The notes: generated by a model not told the origin, from the sequence alone. A stretch of 16,765 nucleotides of DNA from CAZVIK01 sp964627045 (GCA_964627045.1 CAZVIK010000077.1:1-16765), one strand, 5' to 3'. Shown: positions 1 through 7,548, counted from the first letter of the stretch. Numbers and translations are program-made.

Positions 1-63
1 TGTCGAGTTCGTTGCCGCCCTGGGGTGTCATCGCAACGCTAAGGCAGTGTCCGCGCTACCAGT

Positions 64-465
64 TCAGTTCCGTCCCGCCAGCCGGTCGTAGGCATGCCGC
101 CCGCAGACAGTGCCGAGCGACTGGTTATACAGGCTCTTGAGGCCCAGCGCCTCGATCAGGTCTTCCTCAAAGGCGTGCAGTTCAATCAACTCGGCGGCCG
201 CCGCCGGCCGGCGCTTCCCCGATGGGGTCTCAAAGAACTTCTGGAATCCGCCATCGACCAGCGTCGCCGTTTCCGCCCCGACGAGCACGCCGGCGTGGAC
301 GATTTCCGGCGCTCCGGCGGCGCCTTCGCGGACCTGCGCCACGCACCGGCCCCGCCGGACGATGCCGCCTTCCCCGCGCGGCTCGACCTCGAAGCCGTTG
401 GCGCGCATCTCCCTTACGCGCCCGTCCCAGTCCACCGTTTTTGCTGCCGATCGTTTGAAGAACAT
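64..465 (-). CDS. conserved-looking hypothetical protein, 133 aa
   Basis: Soluble, mixed-charge protein of 133 residues with no signal peptide or membrane segment, so probably cytoplasmic. The C-terminal third is the most family-like part: a FETPSGKRRP stretch near residues 78-87, then a helical HAFEEDLIEALGL segment and SLYNQSLGT. I have the impression of similar C-termini in other acidobacterial hypothetical proteins, but cannot name a family. The ATG at 465 is the natural start: an in-frame TAA lies five codons upstream, inside the -10-like CATAAT. No good Shine-Dalgarno is visible (GTAGG directly abuts the ATG). It lies downstream of the ABC operon on the same strand, separated by 219 bases containing a small repeat and a weak hairpin, so it may be its own unit. 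Function unknown. Confidence 0.75.
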   Translation of the reverse strand: MFFKRSAAKTVDWDGRVREMRANGFEVEPRGEGGIVRRGRCVAQVREGAAGAPEIVHAGVLVGAETATLVDGGFQKFFETPSGKRRPAAAAELIELHAFEEDLIEALGLKSLYNQSLGTVCGRHAYDRLAGRN

Positions 466-476
466 CCTACTTACGA

Positions 477-482
477 ATTATG
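477..482 (-). promoter_or_regulatory. possible -10 box (CATAAT) for the 133-aa gene
   Basis: On the minus strand CATAAT ends 11 bases before the ATG at 465, so transcription would start about 5 bases upstream of the start codon. No recognisable -35 lies 16-18 bases upstream. It is weak evidence, noted because the gene also lacks a Shine-Dalgarno and may be nearly leaderless. Confidence 0.25.
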
Positions 483-529
483 CACGGAAACCGCCGCCGG
501 CGGCGAGAAGTTGCCCGTCTCCGCTCCGT

Positions 530-645
530 TTTTGCCGGACGAACCCAATCCCCGTTTTGCCGGACGAACCCAATTCCGACCGCCGCGCGAGCCCTCGGAG
601 ACCGCTCTCGGCAAGTCTCAACCCATTTTGCCAAACGAAGCCAAT
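530..645. repeat. short intergenic repeat, three copies of a 20-base unit
   Basis: The 20-base unit TTTTGCCGGACGAACCCAAT occurs exactly at 530-549 and again exactly at 555-574 (25-base period). A diverged copy, TTTTGCCAAACGAAGCCAAT (three mismatches), lies at 626-645. It sits in the non-coding gap between the last ABC permease and the 133-residue gene. Translated, it gives short ORFs with repeated Asn-Glu-Pro-Asn or Phe-Cys-Gln-Thr-Lys-Pro-Ile-like motifs. I recall such spurious-ORF motifs from acidobacterial and planctomycete genomes, which would make this a dispersed intergenic repeat family. That last point is recollection. Confidence 0.8.
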
Positions 646-661
646 TTCGCGTAAAGACAAT

Positions 662-678
662 GCCATGAGTTAGATGGC
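662..678 (-). terminator. weak hairpin after the ABC/ECF operon
   Basis: The stem GCCAT/ATGGC (662-666 with 674-678, 7-base loop) lies 6 bases past the permease stop at 685. On the minus strand it is followed by a T-rich but interrupted tract (ATTGTCTTT). It could be a weak intrinsic terminator; the stem is short. Confidence 0.35.
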
Positions 679-684
679 GGCGCT

Positions 685-1758
685 CTAGTCGGTGCTGTAG
701 TTGATCTGGAGCCGGCGCACGGCGCGCCCGGCGGCCCAGAGAACCACCCCGGTCACAGCCAGCAGTCCCGCGACCGCCAACCACTTGGACGGAGGAGCCG
801 CCGGGGAGAAGATCAGGCGAAGCAGCGCGGGCATGTCGGGCGGGGTGGGGGGCGGCGTCGGGCAAAACGCCTGCACATAGTACAGGACGCTGATCTTCTG
901 GAGCAGGCTCGGCAGGAACGGATTGGCACCCTCCCAAAGCAGCAGCACGCCGGCCGGAACAATCGGGTTGCGCACCAGGAGACCCGCGGCCAGAAACACG
1001 CTGCCGTAACCCACGCAGGCGAGCGCCGCCGCGGCCATGTAGGACATCGCGTGGGCCGCGCCGGATTGCCTCCAGAAGGCTTCCACTTCCAGCGGGTGCT
1101 GCGGCCAGAGCATCGCGGCGTAAGCCAGCAGTGCGCCCGTCGAAAAGATGACCGACGAGGCCACCAGTCCGGCCAGGAACTTGCCGCCGAGCAGTACCTC
1201 ACGGCGCACCGGCGCCAGCAGCCAGAAGTGCAGCGTCTTGTCCATCATCTTGCCCCGGAAAAGATTCATAAAGATGCCGAGGCAGCCGAAAAACACCGCC
1301 AGCCGCAAGTAGTAATGTTGGAACACGGCGGCGAACACCGGACGGTCCTCTTCAATGCTGACCACCGGCTGCACGTTTCGGCTTTCCAGCACGCCCTCCT
1401 TGAAGGTGAAGCGCGCCAGCCGCCGTCCGTCGTAATACTGAAGATAACGGAACTCGACCGGGCCGCTCCCACGCTCGCGGCGGCGCCACCGGGTGTCGCT
1501 GACGGGCCTGCCCAGCCGCGCCCGCACCGCCTCGTCGGTTTCGTTTTCGCGAACCGAGTCGATCAGGGCCGCCGGAATCGCGCCGCGCCGTTCATAAAAG
1601 TCCCGCCGGGCCTTCACCTCGAGCCCGTGGCCGAGAAACAACACCACCGGGAACAGCGCCAGCAGATACACCCAGAGCGCCCGCTTGGAGAAAAAAGCGC
1701 GCCGCATTTCCAGGCGAGCCACCGCCAGAGCCTGCCTCACTCTCCGCTGCGTGATCAT
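685..1758 (-). CDS. ABC-2 type transporter permease with large outer loop
   Basis: Integral membrane protein of 357 residues, the last gene of the six-gene sigma/ABC operon. Predicted membrane segments are near residues 27-43, 150-166, 192-216, 238-262, 266-283 and 325-343, as in ABC-2 permeases. About 105 residues between the first two segments form a hydrophilic loop, placed outside if the N-terminus is cytoplasmic. Within it, residues 64-128 resemble a BamE/OmlA fold: a helix with EAVRARLGRP, then strands FRYLQYYDGRRLARFTFKEG. A proline-rich PTPPPTPPDMP patch lies at 300-310. The ATG shares an ATGA overlap with the stop of the ATPase gene upstream, so the two are translationally coupled and probably form one transporter. 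The substrate cannot be read from sequence. The permease call is firm; the BamE-like loop is inference. Confidence 0.88.
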   Translation of the reverse strand: MITQRRVRQALAVARLEMRRAFFSKRALWVYLLALFPVVLFLGHGLEVKARRDFYERRGAIPAALIDSVRENETDEAVRARLGRPVSDTRWRRRERGSGPVEFRYLQYYDGRRLARFTFKEGVLESRNVQPVVSIEEDRPVFAAVFQHYYLRLAVFFGCLGIFMNLFRGKMMDKTLHFWLLAPVRREVLLGGKFLAGLVASSVIFSTGALLAYAAMLWPQHPLEVEAFWRQSGAAHAMSYMAAAALACVGYGSVFLAAGLLVRNPIVPAGVLLLWEGANPFLPSLLQKISVLYYVQAFCPTPPPTPPDMPALLRLIFSPAAPPSKWLAVAGLLAVTGVVLWAAGRAVRRLQINYSTD

Positions 1759-2687
1759 GACTCGCCCCCAATTAGGTACTTGTACAGCGCGTCCACGTTT
1801 TCGTCCGCCGGGACCACGCTCTCGATGCGCTGGCCGCCGGCCGCCAGCCGCGTCAGCGCGGCCGAAAACGCCTCCCGGCTGCGCGTCAGAACGAGCAGGC
1901 TCTGGCGGTCCTCGCCCAGCCGGACCTCGGTGACGTGATCCTCGGTGAACAGCAGGCTCGCCACGCGCGAGGCGTCCGGCGAGGTTAGCAGGAACTGCGT
2001 GGGGTGCTCGTGGATCTCCTCGCGCACGGTGCGCACCTGCCCCTCGGCCGCGATCATGCCATTGGCGATCAGGATCACCTGGTCGGAGATCACATCCACT
2101 TCCTGGAGGACGTGGCTTGAAAGAATGACGTGGCGGCCGCGGGCCGCAGCCTCGCGGAACAGGTCGATGGTCTCGGCGCGCACCAATGGGTCAAGCCCGT
2201 TGAGCGGTTCGTCGAGTACCAGCACCTCGGGATCGTGGGCGATGGCCTGGGCCAGCCGCACCCGCTGCCGCATGCCTTTGGAGTAAGCCGCGACCTTGCG
2301 GTTGGCGGCCTCGCCCAATCCGATGCGATCGAGGGCCTTGGATGCCCGCTCCGCGGCTTCCGTCTGGCTGTAGCCCTGCAACTCCAGGAACGACGCGACG
2401 AAGTCGAATCCCGTGGCGCCGCGCGGGGCGGCGTCGTATTGCGTGGCGTACCCGGTGATCCGCATGAGATGTTCCGGATCGTTGGGTGAAAGGCCGCGCA
2501 CGGTGATGGCGCCGCGGTCCGGCTGGATCAGGCCGGTCATCAGGTTCATGAGCGTTGTCTTGCCGGAACCGTTGGGCCCCACCAGGCTGGTGATGCCCGG
2601 AGGGATGCGCAGCGTGACGCGATTGACGCCCAACACGTCGCCGTAGAACTTCGAAACGTCGTCGAAGACGACTTCGGCGCCGTTCAT
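1755..2687 (-). CDS. ABC transporter ATP-binding protein (second pair)
   Basis: Cytoplasmic nucleotide-binding subunit, 310 residues. All motifs are intact: Walker A GPNGSGKTT at 37-45, Q-loop TQ at 82-83, signature YSKGMRQ at 135-141, Walker B VLVLDEP at 155-161 and the H-loop histidine at 192. The roughly 90-residue tail after the ATPase core is the C-terminal extension common in ABC-2 exporter ATPases (NatA/CcmA/DrrA-like). It overlaps by four bases (ATGA) both the permease gene before it and the permease gene after it. By position it pairs with the 357-residue permease. ATP hydrolysis would power export or membrane remodelling; the substrate is unknown. Confidence 0.95.
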   Translation of the reverse strand: MNGAEVVFDDVSKFYGDVLGVNRVTLRIPPGITSLVGPNGSGKTTLMNLMTGLIQPDRGAITVRGLSPNDPEHLMRITGYATQYDAAPRGATGFDFVASFLELQGYSQTEAAERASKALDRIGLGEAANRKVAAYSKGMRQRVRLAQAIAHDPEVLVLDEPLNGLDPLVRAETIDLFREAAARGRHVILSSHVLQEVDVISDQVILIANGMIAAEGQVRTVREEIHEHPTQFLLTSPDASRVASLLFTEDHVTEVRLGEDRQSLLVLTRSREAFSAALTRLAAGGQRIESVVPADENVDALYKYLIGGES

Positions 2688-3544
2688 GAGACCACCTCGA
2701 AGGGCCTAAGCTTGCGCTCCAGAATCCACGCCAGCAGGAGCGTCATTGCCAGGAGCGCCGCGCCGCTGGCCATGGCCCCGGGCCCGCGCGGCATTTCGGC
2801 GCCGACCAGTTGGCTCCAGATGCGGTAGGCGCAGTTGGAGGGGTCCAGCAGCAGCGCCCAGTCCGTGCGCAGAACCTGCCGGACGATCTGCGCCGTTCCG
2901 GCGAGCACGAAGAAGAACGCCAGCACCAGCGCGCCTGCGATCACGCGCCAGCGGATGTAAGCCGACGCCGCCAGCGCCACCAGCGCCACCAGCAGCACCC
3001 ACAGCAGCGAGCCCACCAGCACGCCCGCGCCGAGTCTCCAATTGGCGGCAAACCAACTCCACCCCGCGAGGCCCGATTGCATGACAAACAGGAACAGGCC
3101 CGGCATCCAGGTGACCGGCGAGAGCAGCCCGGCGATCACCAGCAACCGCGACAACGCGTAGTCCCAGCGCGTCAGGGGACGGCTGAAATAGAGGGGGAGG
3201 GCATTGTTGGCGAGGTCCGGCGCCACCAGGCCCGGCCCGGCCAAAGCCGCCAGCATCACCCCCGTTACGGCCTGGACGTTGAGGAAGATCAGAAAGAACT
3301 GCCCCTTGACCTGTACGAAGTTCTTGAACTCGCCCGGGAAGCCTTGCAGAAGGTCGGCCCGGTTGGCCAGGTAGACGAACACCGCGCAAGCCAGCGGCCA
3401 AAACAGCGAGGCCATCAGCACGATCACCACCAGGCGTTGCTCGAGCAACCGCTTCCAGGCATGGCGCGGGAAGGCCAGCACACGCGCGCGGTGCGGCGTG
3501 AGTGGGCCGGTGTAACGTTGGTATCCGCGTTTATAGACGGCCAC
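2684..3544 (-). CDS. ABC-2 type transporter permease (first pair)
   Basis: Integral membrane protein of 286 residues with about six hydrophobic segments (near 37-59, 80-101, 131-155, 170-193, 200-221 and 258-275). It is preceded by a short cytoplasmic N-terminus containing YKRGYQRYTGPLTP, a start I associate with ABC-2 permeases. I chose GTG at 3544 over the farther upstream ATG at 3580 because AGGAGG (3554-3559) sits exactly 9 bases before it, and because the 12 added residues (MPPPKSPRRWPA) are out-of-frame shadow of the preceding ATPase gene. With this start it overlaps the end of that ATPase gene by 14 bases. Its stop overlaps the next ATPase start (ATGA). It likely partners the 335-residue ATPase; the substrate is unknown. 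Confidence 0.88.
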   Translation of the reverse strand: MAVYKRGYQRYTGPLTPHRARVLAFPRHAWKRLLEQRLVVIVLMASLFWPLACAVFVYLANRADLLQGFPGEFKNFVQVKGQFFLIFLNVQAVTGVMLAALAGPGLVAPDLANNALPLYFSRPLTRWDYALSRLLVIAGLLSPVTWMPGLFLFVMQSGLAGWSWFAANWRLGAGVLVGSLLWVLLVALVALAASAYIRWRVIAGALVLAFFFVLAGTAQIVRQVLRTDWALLLDPSNCAYRIWSQLVGAEMPRGPGAMASGAALLAMTLLLAWILERKLRPFEVVS

Positions 3545-4538
3545 GGCCGGCCACCTCCTGGGGGATTTCGGCGGCGGCATCGCCAGGAGTTCGCTTCAGG
3601 TGTCCGACGGCCTTTAGGAAGATCTCCTCCAGGCTGTCGCGCCGGTGGCGGAGTTTGTGCACGCCCAGGTTCCGCTCGGCGAACAGCGTCCAGAGCGACT
3701 CGATACCCACGCCAGCCGGCAGCACGATGCGCCAGCGCCCCTGGCCCTCGGTGACGCCTTCGGCGCCGCGTTCGCGCAAGGCGGATTCCAGCGTGCGGTC
3801 GTCGCCGGTGACCTCCAGTTCGACGAAGCGGCGGTTGGCGCGGCGCTCTTCTTCCAGGTTGGCGTGGTGGACCACGCGCCCTTCGTTCAGGATGACGGCC
3901 TCGTCGCACACCTCCTCGACGTCGCCAAGCAAGTGGGAACACAGCAGCACGATCATGCCGTGGGATTCCTTCATCTCGCGAATGAGCGACAGCATGCGGC
4001 GGCGCGCGGCGGGGTCCAGTCCGTTGGTGGGCTCGTCGAGGATCAGCAGTTCGGGGCCATGAATCACCGCCTGCGCGAATTTGGCCATCTGCTTCATGCC
4101 GAGCGAGTAGGTGCCGAGCGCGCGATAGCGGCTTTCGCCCAGGCCCACGTGGTAGAGCACCTCGTGGGATTTTTCGAGCGCCGCTTCCGGCGGCAGCCCG
4201 GAGATTTCGGCCATCAACTTCAGGAACCCTACCGCCGTCATGTTGGCGATGAAGGCGTCGGTTTCCGGCATGTAGCCGAGGCGCGCCTTCACGTCGCGGG
4301 AGCGCTCCAGGCAATCGTGTCCGAGGATGCGGGCCTTGCCCTGAGAGGGCTTGTGGAAGCCGAGCAGCGTGCGGATCAGCGTGGATTTGCCGGCGCCGTT
4401 GGGGCCGAGAAGCCCGATGGCCGTGCCGGCTCCCGACACGCCAAGCCGGCAGGAGATCTGGTGCAGAATCTCCCGCCGGCCAAGACGAACGCTAAGCCCT
4501 TCTAACTCAATTACCGGAGTTTGTGGCGTTGTCCCCAT
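3531..4538 (-). CDS. ABC transporter ATP-binding protein (first pair)
   Basis: Cytoplasmic ATPase subunit of 335 residues. Motifs: Walker A GPNGAGKST at 45-53, YMPE at 89-92 in the Q-loop position (Glu instead of Gln, which I have seen in this ABC-2 subfamily), signature YSLGMKQ at 144-150, Walker B LLILDEP at 164-170 and H-loop His202. A C-terminal region of roughly 100 residues follows the core, as in NatA/DrrA-type ATPases. The ATG at 4538 lies inside the end of the anti-sigma/FecR gene (32-base overlap in another frame), with only a weak purine-rich site before it, so its translation probably depends on the upstream gene. It is the third gene of the operon and a likely partner of the 286-residue permease. 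Confidence 0.94.
   Translation of the reverse strand: MGTTPQTPVIELEGLSVRLGRREILHQISCRLGVSGAGTAIGLLGPNGAGKSTLIRTLLGFHKPSQGKARILGHDCLERSRDVKARLGYMPETDAFIANMTAVGFLKLMAEISGLPPEAALEKSHEVLYHVGLGESRYRALGTYSLGMKQMAKFAQAVIHGPELLILDEPTNGLDPAARRRMLSLIREMKESHGMIVLLCSHLLGDVEEVCDEAVILNEGRVVHHANLEEERRANRRFVELEVTGDDRTLESALRERGAEGVTEGQGRWRIVLPAGVGIESLWTLFAERNLGVHKLRHRRDSLEEIFLKAVGHLKRTPGDAAAEIPQEVAGRGRL
3554..3559 (-). promoter_or_regulatory. ribosome binding site AGGAGG deciding the GTG start of the first permease
   Basis: A full-consensus AGGAGG lies 9 bases upstream of GTG 3544 and inside the end of the ATPase gene. It favours the 286-residue form over the 298-residue form that would begin at ATG 3580. 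Confidence 0.75.
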
Positions 4539-6957
4539 GCCGTCCCGCTTGACCCGGTCCGCCCGCTAGCATCATTGTAACGAGCATGCTCATCAAGCGA
4601 GTACGACTGGCGGCCTGAATTCGTTCCGTCTCACCGTTGACCACGACCAACATCGGCTCGCGGCTCTCCAGCAACTCCTTCAGCGTGGAGCCTCCGAACA
4701 CAGCGGCAATGCTGGAGATGGGCCCTTGCGTGTTGAGCCAGAAGAACGCGGACTGGTGTAGTCCGGCCGAGGCGGGGATCTGCGCCTGGAACAATGCGGA
4801 ACGCACCAGCGGAGAGCCGCCGGAGCGGGTGGCGATGGCAGCGGCGGCCAGCGCGCGGTCCGTGCTGAGGACCCAATAGCCGCGGTCATAGCTCCACTGG
4901 AGGGCGAGATTGATGCGGGAGTTGCGCAGCACGGTCCAGGTGCGGCCATCGGCGTTCTCCGTTTCAATCGATAGCAGCGGCGGCTGGCCGGCGGCGGCAG
5001 CCGCGTTGTTGGCGGTGGCGGCCAGACGTCGGATGGCGGAATCGAGCAACGCCGGCTGGTTCACCTCTACGGCCGCAAACCACCCGGGAATCGGAATGGT
5101 GGGCTGTTCGACGGCGAAGGTGAAGTCCGTGCCGAGGGCGGAGGCGATGTCGGCCGCCACTTCGACACCGGCCTGCATTTGGACCTGCGCGAGAGCCTGC
5201 GGGAAGGCCGGATTCACCTGCCCGATCAGGGTCACCAGTTCGTCAAACGCCTGGCGCGGGTTTCGCGTGGAAGCGGAGACCGCGGCGATCGCCGTCGCCG
5301 AGACGTATTCGGCAGACCCCGCCACGCCGGGCGTCGCCAGCCAGGAGGCGATGCCCGTGCGGGGACCCGAGAAGACCAGCGTCCCGACCGCTTCATCGGC
5401 GCTGCCGTTGAGGCGCTGCTCAATGGAAGCGTATTTCAGCTTGTCGACGCCGAGCACCGCCGCGGCCTTGTTAGCTGTAGCGGCGGAACCCATGGCCGTG
5501 CCGACGTCGCTGATGAACAGCAGCCGCACGCCCCCGCGATAATGGGAAGCGATCTCGGCGGCGAACGGCGTGGCTGCACCCTGCCCCAACCGTGCCAGAA
5601 TCTGGTCGAGCTGCGCCTGACTCCCGGCGGCCACCAAAAGCGTATCGGACACGCTGACGGCCGGTGTGCCTCCGGTTATCAACTGGCCGAGGGCCTGCTT
5701 CAGGCTGGCCGCCTGTCCCGGCCGCACCTCGGCCATCACAGCCGGCAACGGCTCCGAACCGGATGCGGGCTTGGCAAGCACCAGCACGATCTCCTCGCCG
5801 ATCATGGGCGCGAAGGTCTGCGTCTTTTCGAAGAGGAGCTTGAAATGCTGCCCGCTCGCCGAACCCCACCAATCGCGCAGAACCTGGCTATCGACGGCGC
5901 GCTGTTCGATCAGCGCCGTGGCCTGCTGCGCCATGGCGCCCGGATTCGGCATGGCCAGGTATAGAACCGCGCCGGAGGGCAGATAGGGTAGCAGCCGGGC
6001 TTCGGTGCGCGGTGTGGGCAGGCCGGAGGCGGCGATGGCGTTTTCGATGGTTCCCAGTTCGCCGAGCAACGCCAGATAGCGGGATGCCTCCGCGCTCCAG
6101 GCGACGGTGCGGCGGACGGGAACGGCTTCGGTGGCGGCGCTCGATCCGGCGCGCTGGCCGCGGCGGAGCAGGCGCGTGCCGGTGGGCTGCTGTACCTCCA
6201 CGGAACCTTCCACGACGGAAACCACGGACCCCGCCAGCCCCGAGGACACGGCGAAGATGGTGCCCTTTACCGAGGCGGTGGAATCGCGCGTCACCACTTG
6301 CAGGCGTCCGCGGCGCTGCTTGGCGGCCTGAACGATGATGTCGCCGCGTTCGAGCTTCACGGTCTGGCCGCTCCAGGCGGACTCGACCGACAGTTCGGTG
6401 CGCTCATTCACTTCCACGAGCGAGCCGTCGCGCAGCCGCAGCACGGCTCGCGATCCCATGCCGGTTCGGACCACTTCGTCCTCGCCGAGCGCGGCGCCGG
6501 GCGTGACCAGCCCGTCGCGAAGGTGGTACAGACTGCCCTGCACGCTGGCCACCGTGGCGCGCGGGCCGGAACCCGCCAGCGCCCTGTCGAGCGGGCCGCG
6601 TCCCAGGAAGACGGCGACGGCGGCCAGGCCCGCGGCGATGGCCCAGCGGGACCACGCCGGGAGCGCGCGGCGGCGCATCACCTTGACCGGCTGCGGGCGC
6701 GGCGTTCCCTGGCTATCGGCCAGGGATCGGCGGCAGGCCGCACAGCGGCTCAGGTGATCTTCCAGAAGCAGGCGGCGCGAGCCTTCCAGGCGTCCGGCCG
6801 CGTACACGGCGATATCGGCCCGGAACTCGGCGCAGGCGGCCATCGGAGCGGCGGCGATCTTGTCCCACACCCGTGCCTGAGCCGCGGCGATCTCAGCGGC
6901 CGGGATTTCCTCACTGCGGATTTCGTTCAGCAAATTGTCCAGGCGATCTTCCGGCAT
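4507..6957 (-). CDS. membrane-anchored zinc anti-sigma / FecR-domain protein with large outer domain
   Basis: An 816-residue multidomain protein encoded just after an ECF sigma factor. Residues 42-75 hold a zinc-binding anti-sigma motif, Cys42-x25-His68-x3-Cys72-x2-Cys75, matching the ZAS pattern. One membrane segment lies near 104-120. Residues about 134-260 are a FecR domain (typical GSRAVLRLRDGS and ASVKGTIFAV segments). Residues about 300-816 form a large, probably periplasmic region. Its LPSGAVLYLAMPNPG start and alternating helix/strand pattern remind me of DUF3352-type domains (tentative). It probably sequesters the sigma factor and releases it on an envelope signal. I chose ATG 6957, not ATG 6975, because AGGAG (6966-6970) sits 8 bases before it. 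The 3' end overlaps the first ABC ATPase gene by 32 bases. No TonB receptor is adjacent, so the signal is probably not a classical siderophore. Confidence 0.88.
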   Translation of the reverse strand: MPEDRLDNLLNEIRSEEIPAAEIAAAQARVWDKIAAAPMAACAEFRADIAVYAAGRLEGSRRLLLEDHLSRCAACRRSLADSQGTPRPQPVKVMRRRALPAWSRWAIAAGLAAVAVFLGRGPLDRALAGSGPRATVASVQGSLYHLRDGLVTPGAALGEDEVVRTGMGSRAVLRLRDGSLVEVNERTELSVESAWSGQTVKLERGDIIVQAAKQRRGRLQVVTRDSTASVKGTIFAVSSGLAGSVVSVVEGSVEVQQPTGTRLLRRGQRAGSSAATEAVPVRRTVAWSAEASRYLALLGELGTIENAIAASGLPTPRTEARLLPYLPSGAVLYLAMPNPGAMAQQATALIEQRAVDSQVLRDWWGSASGQHFKLLFEKTQTFAPMIGEEIVLVLAKPASGSEPLPAVMAEVRPGQAASLKQALGQLITGGTPAVSVSDTLLVAAGSQAQLDQILARLGQGAATPFAAEIASHYRGGVRLLFISDVGTAMGSAATANKAAAVLGVDKLKYASIEQRLNGSADEAVGTLVFSGPRTGIASWLATPGVAGSAEYVSATAIAAVSASTRNPRQAFDELVTLIGQVNPAFPQALAQVQMQAGVEVAADIASALGTDFTFAVEQPTIPIPGWFAAVEVNQPALLDSAIRRLAATANNAAAAAGQPPLLSIETENADGRTWTVLRNSRINLALQWSYDRGYWVLSTDRALAAAAIATRSGGSPLVRSALFQAQIPASAGLHQSAFFWLNTQGPISSIAAVFGGSTLKELLESREPMLVVVNGETERIQAASRTRLMSMLVTMMLAGGPGQAGRHGDNATNSGN

Positions 6958-6965
6958 GGCGGATT

Positions 6966-6970
6966 CTCCT
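6966..6970 (-). promoter_or_regulatory. ribosome binding site (AGGAG) of the anti-sigma/FecR gene
   Basis: AAAGGAGA lies just upstream of ATG 6957 (8-base spacing), and its 5' end overlaps the sigma factor's TGA stop. This couples the two genes and favours MPEDRL over MKGESAM as the protein start. Confidence 0.65.
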
Positions 6971-6971
6971 T

Positions 6972-7490
6972 TCATTGCTGGAACACTTTCTGCAACGCCT
7001 GGCGTATACGGAACAGCCGGCTTCCCACGGTGCCCCGTTCAATCCCGAAGGCGGCGGCCAACTCGTTCGACGACCAGCCCTCCAGGTTGCGCAGGAGGAA
7101 CAGTTCGGCGTCTTCGGGGTCCAGCGAGGCGATGGCCCGGCGCAGGCGCTCCTTGAGCAGCGGCGAGGTTTCCTGGGAGGGCTGCTGGAGGAGGCCGTCG
7201 AGCGGGGTTTCGGCGTGGACCGCGCGGCGGCGCAGGACATCGATGGAAGCGTTGGTGGCGGCGCGCCGGAAATAGGCCGTGGCCACCTGCGGGTTCAGAT
7301 CGTCGCCGGGACGGTTGAGCAGCCGCAGGAAAACCGTTTGCAGGACGTCTTCGGCGTCCTGCGGGCTGCCGGTGATGCGGCGGGCGGTCAGGTAGACGGT
7401 CTCCGAGTATTGGCGGTAGAGATCGTCGAATTCGGGGGGCCGTTTCACCTCGTCCGGTACGGAACGGATTGCCAGGCAATGAGTTGCCAT
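6972..7490 (-). CDS. ECF-type RNA polymerase sigma factor
   Basis: A 172-residue sigma-70-family protein with only regions 2 and 4, the ECF layout. Region 2 spans about 20-90 (FDDLYRQYSETVYLTARRITG, then DAEDVLQTVFLRLL, the typical DAED motif, and the FRRAATNASIDVLRRR helix). Region 4 spans about 112-170 with the helix-turn-helix (EGWSSNELAAAFGIERGTVGSRLFRIRQ). It would direct RNA polymerase to its own regulon, probably including this operon. The start is uncertain: ATG 7490 is chosen; an in-frame TTG at 7511 would add seven residues, and neither has a strong Shine-Dalgarno. It is the first gene of the operon, followed directly by its likely anti-sigma factor. Confidence 0.93.
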   Translation of the reverse strand: MATHCLAIRSVPDEVKRPPEFDDLYRQYSETVYLTARRITGSPQDAEDVLQTVFLRLLNRPGDDLNPQVATAYFRRAATNASIDVLRRRAVHAETPLDGLLQQPSQETSPLLKERLRRAIASLDPEDAELFLLRNLEGWSSNELAAAFGIERGTVGSRLFRIRQALQKVFQQ

Positions 7491-7529
7491 TGGAGTGTTC
7501 TCATCTGGCAATACGCACCCGCTGGGCCA

Positions 7530-7538
7530 ATTATTCCA
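7530..7538 (-). promoter_or_regulatory. putative extended -10 promoter of the sigma/anti-sigma/ABC operon
   Basis: The minus strand reads TGGAATAAT (TGn plus AATAAT), 39 bases upstream of ATG 7490. It lies just past the terminator of the NHL gene, where an operon promoter is expected. No clear -35 hexamer is seen. A start near 7523 would leave a leader of about 33 bases before ATG 7490. Confidence 0.35.
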
Positions 7539-7548
7539 CGGCGGAGGG

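Noticed and set aside
1..31. Possible start of another minus-strand gene (ATG at 31, MTPQGGNELD...)
   Set aside because: Only ten codons are visible and no ribosome site precedes it; it cannot be supported from this window.
467..937. 156-codon minus-strand ORF (and nested 62-codon ORFs) over the intergenic repeat
   Set aside because: It overlaps the end of the last permease in another frame, and its tail is only translation of the 20-base repeat (repeated FVRQNG-type motifs).
4507..7490. Classical FecIRA iron-uptake regulation
   Set aside because: Sigma factor and FecR domain are present, but there is no TonB-dependent receptor, and the sensor carries a zinc anti-sigma motif and a much larger outer region.
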